Of a DNA stretch of 64,000 nucleotides, positions 57,124 through 64,000 are shown piece by piece (within the stretch, counting starts at the first letter, position 1; each line of letters starts with the position of its first letter). Made by a program: the position numbers and the translations under genes. The stretch is from Isoetes taiwanensis. Lineage: Eukaryota; Streptophyta; Lycopodiopsida; Isoetales; Isoetaceae. Under the pieces are notes generated by a model, which worked only from the letters and a program-made list of their open reading frames with translations, was not told the DNA's origin and ran no database searches. The stretch is from the NCBI GenBank assembly GCA_021234155.1, contig JAJEKV010000035.1, positions 7,373,891 to 7,437,890 on the forward strand, read 5' to 3'.

Positions 57124-57326
57124 AGAGAAGGGCGCCGGAATGGATGAGACAACCGGTTAGCCGGTTTCCAAACTGGCTGCCCAACAACAGCGGCGACCGC
57201 CAATTTACACCCTATAGTAAGTTTTGAGCAGTCATTGGCATATTTCTGGCATATACTAGCATATACTTGAAATATGCCATAAACCCACGTAAACAAGGGC
57301 TTGCCCCCCAAAGGGCAACCCAAAAA
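57124..57326 (+). repeat. Dispersed repeat, copy D
   Basis: Family member closest to copies A and C: GAGAAGGGCGCCGGAATGG, ACAACCGGTTAGCCGGTTTCC, GGCATATTTCTGGCATATAC, ending GGGCAACCCAAAAA. It abuts the oxidoreductase fragment; CCCGAGGCTCCAA occurs twice at the junction (57084, 57111). Confidence 0.8.
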
Positions 57327-58028
57327 TGTTGTCAAGCTATGCGACCATAGCATGGAAAAATGTCATTGGGCTATATATCATGCAATTTTTTAAGAGATAA
57401 AAAGCTAAATAATATAAGATAATACGATGCATGTTTCCACAACTAGTAGGTTATGGCATGGAAAAAATGTAAGTTAGGAGAAAAATGAGTATGTAGGCAA
57501 AGAACATGGTAGGTAGTGTCATATGCGCATTGGCAAAGTCGTGCCATGCTAGGCTAAATGCGCATAGAAAGATATATTTTTTTGTTCCCTCTTTGTCGTA
57601 AAAATCGAAAATGGGTTAATCAGCTCTCTGCTTCAAGTTGAAGATGCCTTGCCTTTTGTTTTTTGAAATTGCAGCCAGATTGAAGCCCATTAGTGCAGCA
57701 TTTTATGCCGGATTGCAGCATGTTGGCGTATAAATATGGATATGGCATCGTGAAAATAGGTATTTTAAACCCTATCTCATCAAGTTGACAAAGGTTTGTT
57801 GATATATGTAATATATAGTCAACCTCCACCTCATCATCCATAGCCACGTCATCTGCCTCTAAGGCTGGCAATCTACATAAGCAGTCGTGTCTATTCATTT
57901 AGAGTCGTGTCGTTTAGTAGCAGGTGTGTCTATATGAAGCTACGGTGGGAAGCTTGTTCCCAACCACTTTTCTATTCTATTCAATATATATTGTGCATTA
58001 TACTTATCTTGATCTCATAAATTTCACA

Positions 58029-58041
58029 TGGTATCAGAGCC
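58029..58041 (+). other. LTR-retrotransposon primer-binding site
   Basis: TGGTATCAGAGCC, the initiator-methionine tRNA complement, preceded by ...TTTCACA, a plausible LTR end. The LTR start (somewhere 57.6-57.9 kb) is not defined, and a downstream LTR is not visible before E2 begins at 59507. Confidence 0.75.
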
Positions 58042-58069
58042 TGTAGGCTCTTGATCTTGGGACCTGAGT

Positions 58070-58312
58070 ATGGAGGAGAAACCGGATAGAGATACAGGGA
58101 AACCGCCCACAGAAGAGAAGACTTCAAGGAAGAAGAAACGGGATGCTATATCTCAGAAATTGAAGGTATTTAAATTAAAAGTCAAAACTGGCATAACTGC
58201 ATGTTTTGCTATTTCCTTCTGTATTCCGGAAGAGGGGCCGGATGATGCCAGGAGCAATGGGTGTTGCATGAATTTTCCATCATTCAAGGAAGCAGAGTGT
58301 TGCACAAAATGA
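58070..58312 (+). CDS. Short ORF after the primer-binding site
   Basis: 80 residues from the ATG at 58070, 28 bp after the primer-binding site, in the position of a gag start. Basic N-terminal half (TSRKKKRDAISQKLKVFKLK), then a hydrophobic TACFAISFCIPEE and a Cys-rich end. No gag domain recognised. It may be an exon or a truncated leader protein of a non-autonomous element. Confidence 0.4.
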   Translation: MEEKPDRDTGKPPTEEKTSRKKKRDAISQKLKVFKLKVKTGITACFAISFCIPEEGPDDARSNGCCMNFPSFKEAECCTK

Positions 58313-58389
58313 TCAGCATGCTATGCTAGAAATGCAAAATATTTACCCACGAGATTGGGAAGGCGGAAGGGACAGAGACGAACCTCCCT

Positions 58390-59409
58390 ATGGATGCCGT
58401 TGGAAATTTGGGGCCAAATTTGGACTCTGAGATCAAGAATAGGGTCACAGGAATTGCCCCAGAAGATGGGATTGATACCCCAAGATTCAAAATTGAGGAA
58501 CAAATGGCAGACCATGCAAAAGAGGGTGCAAAGGAGAAATCAGGGGAAGCAGAGCAGGAAGAGAGACAGAGGCTTTACCCATTCTATAAGTTTGGTTTAA
58601 TGCCCAATTCTGATAAGCGAGACCAGTGTTCTTCAACTTTAGAAGAAATGCTCAGGCTTAACGAACCCCTTGGTGGTAGCAACGAGACCATGCCCGAGGT
58701 TTTTGACAGGCGTCTATTTGGGCTGCCAAAGAGTTATCAGGAAGCTGTGAGTGCGAGGAAAAAGGCCAGAACATTAGTTTCATGCATCCTTTTGCAAAAC
58801 CAGGATGGGAACGACATTCGAGATTTGAAGAGGACCAAGAATGGGGCAGTGAAAATTGTTGCAGAAGAGGTTGAAATTGAAGAGAAGACCATATCCCATG
58901 ACCAGTTGCATGCAATTACCGTTGCTGATTATGTCCACAAAGACCCAGTGAGGCACGGTGCAGAAAATCTGGTGCAGATGGAGACTACCACAGGAGATGC
59001 TGCTCAAAGAGCCAAAGAGACTACCCAGGATAATGCTCAAAGAGCAAAGGATAATACTGTCTTAGGATACGAGAAAGAGAAGGATAATGCAATTCAGGAC
59101 AATTCTCTTGGATCTGTAGCAGTTGCCAGAGATGTGGATGAGATTGCGATGTTGAATGGCAGAAGATTGTTAGAAGGATTAATTGACACAGGCCTAAAGG
59201 CCAAGGCTGAGAATTTAGCAGAATTGCCAGCAAAGATCAATGCTAATATCATTAAAGAGGGAGCAGAATTCCAACTTGAAGATGACCCACTGCAGGAAAA
59301 ACCTTCTGGAGTAATTATCGGAGATGCCAAGATCAAGGGAGGGCCCAAGCTCACGAGTTCAAACATAGTTGGAGCATTCCAGGTGCATTTCCCATTTTCC
59401 CTTTATTAA
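58390..59409 (+). CDS. Acidic ORF with LEA-like repeats in an LTR-element context
   Basis: 339 residues, one frame, ATG at 58390. Order: acidic N-terminus; LYPFYKFGLMP; FDRRLFGLPKSYQEAVSA; KKARTLVSCILLQNQ; then DAAQRAKETTQDNAQRAK followed by AKDNTVLGYEKEKDNA, which resembles the 11-mer repeats of group 3 LEA proteins; then a helical C-terminal part (LIDTGLKAKAENLAELPAK). No gag or pol motif. It stands where the internal region of the LTR element should be, so it may be a captured host gene or a transduced gag-less insert. Ends 97 bp before E2. Confidence 0.45.
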   Translation: MDAVGNLGPNLDSEIKNRVTGIAPEDGIDTPRFKIEEQMADHAKEGAKEKSGEAEQEERQRLYPFYKFGLMPNSDKRDQCSSTLEEMLRLNEPLGGSNETMPEVFDRRLFGLPKSYQEAVSARKKARTLVSCILLQNQDGNDIRDLKRTKNGAVKIVAEEVEIEEKTISHDQLHAITVADYVHKDPVRHGAENLVQMETTTGDAAQRAKETTQDNAQRAKDNTVLGYEKEKDNAIQDNSLGSVAVARDVDEIAMLNGRRLLEGLIDTGLKAKAENLAELPAKINANIIKEGAEFQLEDDPLQEKPSGVIIGDAKIKGGPKLTSSNIVGAFQVHFPFSLY

Positions 59410-59532
59410 AAATGGACGTCCAATTCTCAGAGATATAGGCCACACTATGAGCTGCTAGAACATGACAATGAATTCTAGCAACTGCTCAAGGGAGGAAAAT
59501 CTATAGGGTGAAAGTATGCTAGTGGGTAGCAA

Positions 59533-59556
59533 AAGCATGCGTCCGAACGCATGCTT
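59533..59556. repeat. Perfect hairpin near the E2 left end
   Basis: AAGCATGCGT-CCGA-ACGCATGCTT: 10-bp stem, 4-base loop, 26 bp inside the terminus. A second stem-like pair, GCAGGG and CCCGC/CCCCTGC, follows at 59560-59600. May be a transposase-recognition feature. Confidence 0.7.
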
Positions 59557-59820
59557 ATAGCAGGGTTTTTGCCCGCTTAAAGCACCCCTGCTTTTGCTTA
59601 ATCTGGGTGCTGATGGGTGTAACTGCCCGTCATTTTTTTTTTACGCCCTTCATGTACGCACACGTCCACCTCACGAACGAACCGTTAGGAAAATGATTGT
59701 GGGATTTTGGCTGGATTTTCGCGCGAGTGGTGTGGTAGTACGTTGCAAATTGGATTACTTCGTCATGGCCCGCGAAAATTCTCCCTCCAATTCACTTATC
59801 CTCCCTCTCTCAGGAATTTC

Positions 59821-62800
59821 ATGGCGCTCCCTGATACCGGCCTGGAGGCAATCACACGTTTAGCATTGGATTTTCGGCCTGATGAATCCCAAACACGGTG
59901 TTCAGATTTGTTGGATGTAAATGCAACACAGGAAATATCACGTGAAGATCCAGTTTCCTCTGCAATTTACAAGAAATTGGATGCAGCGAGAAAAAGAGAA
60001 TACAGATTACGGAATAAGATGAAAAAAGCAGCGGTTGAACGGGAGGATCTGAGCATGAGACGCAGGCAAGAAATAGCCAAGCAAGTAGTTGATTACTTCA
60101 ATAAGCTCACCAAAAAGCATTCACCCGAACTCAAGGCCGATGTGATGAAGAGGGTGGTTCATCACCACGAAATGGAAATCTCAGAACCTGGAATTTTGCC
60201 AAATCCAAAGGAGTGCAAGGCAGCGGGGGTGCTGCTCAACAACTTGAAACAGACAATGGCAGCCACAAAGAGGCAAAGGAACCATGATATTTGGAGAGCC
60301 AGAACCTCCACACTTGTGATGGCTTCTTCCACAAAATCGAGATGCAATTCCACTATGGCAGGGCTGTTAGGTACATCTAATTCTTGCTTTCATGCCTGTG
60401 CTTCTTCATGCTTTCAAGTGCTTGTATCTGCTGAGTGATGCTGGCTGGGATATGTTCATTGATTAATGTGCAATATTTCTTATGATAGGTTGCATGAGGT
60501 CAACTATTGCAACTGCTGCATTAAGGAAATCGGAAGCCTTCCTTGGAAATGGTTCGTGGTCTTGTTTCCAAAGGAGGTTGAGGTGCGATTCTCTCACCCC
60601 TGCTTGCAAGGAAAGCATATGCACTCGGAAACAAAATAGCAGAGTCTCTCCTTGCAAGAAAGATGTTGTGAACACTGTTGGAGAGTCAGGCTTCCGAATT
60701 TCTTATCCCTTGCACCTTATGGAGGTCACACAGGTACAAGTTTCCATACATTCTTTTTTTTTTTTTGCTATTATTGCATAAATATTCCTAACCAAAGGCC
60801 ACCATTCAGCTGCAGCTATATCAACAATACAAAAAGGCACATCCTGAACACCCTGTTTGCTTAAAGGCTTTCGAGAAGTTGAAGCCTATTTATGTAAAGA
60901 AAGTATCAGAAAGGGAAACCTGTTGTTGCATATACCATATGAAGTTGGAGTATGCCAGGGTAGCACTGAATGCATTGAGGTCAGCGAAAACTGGATTCCA
61001 TGGTGAAGAGTGCAAGTGCACCTGCGAGGTCTGTGGACCTGGTGAGAATTGTCTGGCCAGCCAACATACGTATGACTCAACCAGCGAGCTCTGGAGGGCT
61101 GTGGTTTGCAACAAGAGCGAGGGTGAAGAATGGTATAAACATGACTGCTTGATGCAGACATGTCAGAAGTGTGGCATAAAAATTCTTCGTATATGTCCAA
61201 GAGAAAGAGAGAATCATGAGTTCGTGCTTGAATGGAAGACGTTTGAAAAGGTAATACTCTTTTTATTGCTTGCTGAAGCATGCTGATATGTGCTGAAGCA
61301 TGCTGATATGTGCTTTTGTGCTTTCAACATGCGCTAATCTTCTGTAATATATGCTACAGACCTTGTTACAGATTCCAGTGGAGACAGAAGAAGCTGGTGG
61401 AGTTGCAGCCTGCGTTACCAAGGAAGTGCCAGGTGGCAGCAGAAAGAAAAGATCCAATGCCACCAAGAAGGGAAACAAAAGTAAGAAATCCAAGGTAGCT
61501 GGTGGGACACAGCCTGAAGCTGCAGCACAAGTTGAGAAGAAGGGAAACAAAAGTAAGAAATCCAAGGTAGCTGGTGGGACACAGCCTGAAGCTGCTGCAC
61601 AAGTTGAGAAGAAGGGAAACAAAAGTAAGAAATCCAAGGCAGCTGGTGGGACACAGCCTGAAGCTGCAGCACAAGATGAGACCTCAAATGGCAAGGGGAA
61701 AAAGCCAGTCCTTAGATTGTCTTACAAGAGAACGGCAGTGAAAGATTTCATTTCATATCTGTGTTCCACATTGAAGATATTCGTGCCACACAATTACAGG
61801 GCTAGATGGCAGGCCATGCAATTCAGGGGTTGCAATATCCAAGATGGCACCATTGTTTCTGTAATTGATTTTGCAGAGAATTACAGCATAAAAATACAAA
61901 GGGAGGTTCAAAGCCAGCATTGGCACAATGACCAGATAACAATTCTCGTTCACATCACGTATAGGATGGACAGCAGCTCTGGGATCAGAAAGCTATTGAA
62001 GGAAACCCATTTTTACTTGAGTGATGACAAGCTTCATGACACTCTTTTTGTGCAGCATTGTCTTAGAAAGCACAATTCATGGTTAGTATCAAATGGTGTA
62101 GAATTCTCCAGGCATATAGTTTGGTCAGATGGTTGTTCTAGCCAATTCAAATCTGCCCGGCCATTCTATTTCCTACCAAGATATCACCACGAGCTAGGGA
62201 AAGAAATAATATGGAATTTCTTTGGGACAGCCCATGGTAAGGGAGAGCACGATGGGCAAGGGGCAGTCCTTAAGGGGGCATTCACTAGAGAGCAGCTCAA
62301 GTATGATGGAGTGAGATTTAGGGGTGCTGCTGATGCCTGTGAATTCGCTACGCAATGGAATGAAGGTGCCAGCAACGGGGACATCAAGAGGTAATATGCT
62401 TTCATCTGCATTCATCTGCTTTTAACGTGCTTTAATCTGCTTTAAAATGTGCTTTCATCTGCTTTTATCTGCTGTGTATTGCTGTATTGTGCCTCTGTAC
62501 TGTATGTGAACTGCAATACTTGTTGCCGGCTTTTTGCAGGCACTTCTGGTTCATTGGAAAGGATGATGTTGATAGGACAGACCGGTTGGACTGTGCCAGG
62601 GTAGAAGGGACCAAGATTATACACAGCATCAGGACATACTTGGCCAAATCAAGCACAAGGGTGGCTCATAGAGGTTTAAGTTGTTTCTGTGGTAACTGTT
62701 TGAAAGGAAACTGGTCATCTTGTGTGAACAAGCAGAGGTTAAAGAATTGGAAATATGTTACTCTAAAGCCAGAAAAGTCTACTGGTGAAGGTAATGAAGA

Positions 62801-63200
62801 CGAGATCGATGAGGCATTTTTTGAAGGTGATGGAGAATGGCTTAGTGGAAACATAGAGGAAGGTGATAACTTTGCTGTTGTAGCCGAGGAGGGAAATCAG
62901 GAGAATGCAGATTTCTATGTGGTGAAATGTGTTAAGCCGAGGCATATCCTTGACAGAATTGTCAAGGATAGCTGGGGTCAGACCTTCAATGTCGATGAAC
63001 ATGTGTTGGCTGGTTTGTACTATGCTGGCCAGCCCGATGGTACTTGGGAGCTGCTTGAAGACAAAGGCCTGACCTTCCAGTACAGTCATCACGTATCAGC
63101 TATCAAGTTTGAGATGAATCAGATTCCTGGCACCAACAGATTTTCCCTTGATCAGGCTACTCACCAGATGATCATTGACAGTCTGCCATATGAAGGTTGA
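59821..63200 (+). CDS. DDE-like transposase of the E1/E2 family, apparently intact
   Basis: Five exons: 59821-60370, 60489-60733, 60810-61250, 61360-62390, 62540-63200; every intron is GT/AG and phases fit, giving 975 residues. Exon 1: basic coiled region (ARKREYRLRNKMKKAAVERE). Exon 2: RKQNSRVSPCKKDVV. Exon 3: YKKAHPEHPVCLKAFEKLKP, CCCIYHMKLEYARVAL and a Cys-rich segment (CKCTCEVCGPGENC; HDCLMQTCQKCGIKILRIC), probably zinc-binding. Exon 4: three 24-residue Lys-rich repeats, then the core, VSVIDFAENYSIKIQREVQ, HDTLFVQHC, WSDGCSSQFKSARPFYFL and WNFFGTAHGKGEHDGQGAVL. I propose the Asp residues of DFAENY and SDG and the Glu/Asp of GEHDG as catalytic (RNase H fold); inferred. Exon 5: LSCFCGNCLKGNWSSC knuckle and a C-terminal domain. 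The family was not recognised among named plant transposases; similar SQFK...HGKG proteins occur, as I recall, in multicopy animal genes. Confidence 0.85.
61465..61680 (+). repeat. 72-bp tandem repeat within transposase exon 4
   Basis: Three copies of 72 bp starting at GGAAACAAAAGTAAGAAATC (61471, 61543, 61615), encoding KKGNKSKKSKVAGGTQPEAA and four more residues. The repeat keeps the frame. Basic, Lys/Ser-rich, likely disordered; may aid DNA binding or nuclear entry. Absent from the decayed E1 copy as far as I can see. Confidence 0.92.
62400..62480 (+). repeat. TTTCATCTGCTTTTA/ATGCTG short repeats in introns
   Basis: Intron 4 holds repeated ATCTGCTTTTAACGTGCTTTA units; intron 3 (61271-61330) holds GCTGAAGCATGCTGATATGT repeats. 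Similar short expansions occur in intron 2 of the E1 copy, so introns of this gene family tend to gain tandem repeats. Confidence 0.6.
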
Positions 63201-63499
63201 ATATGCTCTGACCTAGTTGTTTTATCATTTTGACAGGTCTGTAGTTACTTGTGTACTTGTCTCAAATTTTGATCATTATATTGGAGACAATGCTTGTGAG
63301 ACAAGTTTTGTAGTATTGGACTGCTGTATTGGAGTATTTTAGTATTGGAAACAATGCTTGTAGTATTGGAAAGTAAGCTTGATATATATTACAGAAAATT
63401 GTACACTCAAGATTAGAGACATCTTACAAGATCACTCAATACTCAAGATAACACAAAGTAATCGTGCATATATATTACAAAAAAGTAGTATACAATGGT

Positions 63500-64000
63500 T
63501 CATAAGTCATCGAAGTCTTCAAAGTTTTCATGCTCGTCGCCAGGAAGGGTGCCCAGCAGCTGCCTTTGTACTTCAAGAGGAGCATTGAGGATATAGTAGG
63601 CCGAGACAAGGTAGTTGTTGAGACAGTAATCCAGCACTGCAACTGTCTCCGGGGCCAACCATGCATCAGTGAAATCAATTTGTGAGATCGTTTCCTGTAC
63701 TGTATGAGAAGACAAGTATTCCAAAGCTGGACACACAAACTTCTCCAAAAAATTGTCCTCTTCTTGCCCCTTGAAAGGCATAACAGGAACGGTTGTGTGT
63801 GCAGGGTTTAGAAACCCTTTGTGTAGGCTGTCATCAACCAAGAAAATCATACCATGATATTGAGGAAAATCCTCAAGTACAACCTTCAACTCCTTGAAAA
63901 AAAGTTGTTTTTCTGTGCTGGTTGGATGCTCGCATGCATAGCAATGCTCTTGACCATATATCTTCAAGAATCTGGTCTGCAAATCAGGGAACAATGCATC
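63500..64000 (-). CDS. FCP1-like (HAD-type) phosphatase, C-terminal part, runs off the window
   Basis: Open minus-strand frame from 64000 to the stop at 63500 (about 166 residues). RFLKIYGQEHCYACEHP, LFFKELKVVLEDFPQYHG, MIFLVDDSLHKGFLNPAHT (the VDDS box, HAD motif IV that holds magnesium), VPVMPFKGQEEDNFLEKFV and CPALEYLSSHTVQET are the late part of an FCP1/NLI-interacting-factor phosphatase domain; these remove phosphate from RNA polymerase II tails or related proteins. The N-terminal catalytic DxDxT motif would be beyond the window. Family assignment from memory. The gene is convergent with the E2 transposase, 300 bp apart; it may be a passenger of E2 or a host gene. Confidence 0.6.
   Translation of the reverse strand, partial: DALFPDLQTRFLKIYGQEHCYACEHPTSTEKQLFFKELKVVLEDFPQYHGMIFLVDDSLHKGFLNPAHTTVPVMPFKGQEEDNFLEKFVCPALEYLSSHTVQETISQIDFTDAWLAPETVAVLDYCLNNYLVSAYYILNAPLEVQRQLLGTLPGDEHENFEDFDDL

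Larger units (their letters stand above)
59507..64000 (+). mobile_element. Element E2: second copy of the E1 family, left part only
   Basis: Left end GGTGAAAGTATGCTAGTGGG at 59507 matches the E1 terminus (GGTGAAAGCATGTTGTAGTGG) except for one substitution pair and a short gap. It is preceded by CTATAG, the candidate 6-bp TSD (59501-59506). It carries the intact transposase gene 59821-63200. The right end lies beyond the window or is not recognisable before 64000, so membership of the phosphatase-like gene at 63500 is unproven. Confidence 0.75.

Noticed and set aside
58029-58312. Ordinary Copia gag after the primer-binding site
   Set aside because: No gag fold signature or CX2CX4HX4C zinc knuckle is present in the following 1.4 kb.
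61263-61694. Minus-strand open frames with Cys/Phe-rich repeats
   Set aside because: Antisense of the 72-bp repeat in the transposase exon.

Overview
The window is nuclear DNA of a land plant. Supports are a photosystem I antenna gene (LHCA2) with four short introns, an intronless pentatricopeptide-repeat (PPR) gene of the plant PLS type, a secreted glycine-rich protein, and plant-style Copia, Gypsy, PIF/Harbinger, hAT-MITE and Helitron sequences. The PPR wording and the transposon density suggest a fern or another non-flowering lineage; that is an impression, not a demonstration.

Layout. 0-3 kb: one hypothetical single-exon gene (minus strand) with three internal protein repeats, a dispersed repeat and a TC-rich microsatellite. 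3.2-27.9 kb: a nest of transposons. A PIF/Harbinger element (3174-27930) is split by a Copia retrotransposon (3565-23698, identical 281-bp LTRs, TSD TCGCA). The Copia is itself split by a 2.43-kb insert (4733-7163) and by a 12.9-kb element (8903-21836) with perfect 24-bp terminal inverted repeats and a 6-bp target duplication CGAGGG. Removing the inserts leaves a Copia of about 4.76 kb and a Harbinger of about 4.6 kb, both normal sizes. 28-35 kb: LHCA2 (30643-32038, minus), then a decayed relic of the same transposase family as in the 12.9-kb element (33.0-34.4 kb), run into a degenerate Gypsy pol. 35-44 kb: gene-poor, with a dispersed GCGGCGTTCCC repeat and two Helitron 3' ends. 44.9-46.2 kb: PPR gene. 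47-57 kb: an hAT MITE with 8-bp TSD, a glycine-rich protein gene, a broken coiled-coil-type gene, and fragments of a PPR gene and a saccharopine-dehydrogenase-like gene. 58-59.4 kb: an LTR-element primer-binding site followed by ORFs of non-standard content. 59.5-64 kb: the left end of a second copy of the new element, carrying an apparently intact five-exon gene (975 residues predicted) and, convergent to it, the 3' part of an FCP1-like phosphatase gene.

Main discovery candidate: a family of large TIR elements (termini GGTGAAAG...) present three times at different ages. Its protein has conserved exon junctions, a Cys/His-rich region, and a DDE-like core with the signatures DFAENY, SDGxxSQFK and NFFGxxHGKGEHDG. 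One copy has pristine ends but a dead transposase, one has an intact gene, and one is an old relic. The 6-bp TSD does not fit the common plant DNA-transposon superfamilies. The first copy also carries passengers: a RING-H2 ORF inside an intron, a small two-exon basic protein gene next to the right TIR, other broken ORFs, and arrays of CACCACATG that echo the terminal sequence.
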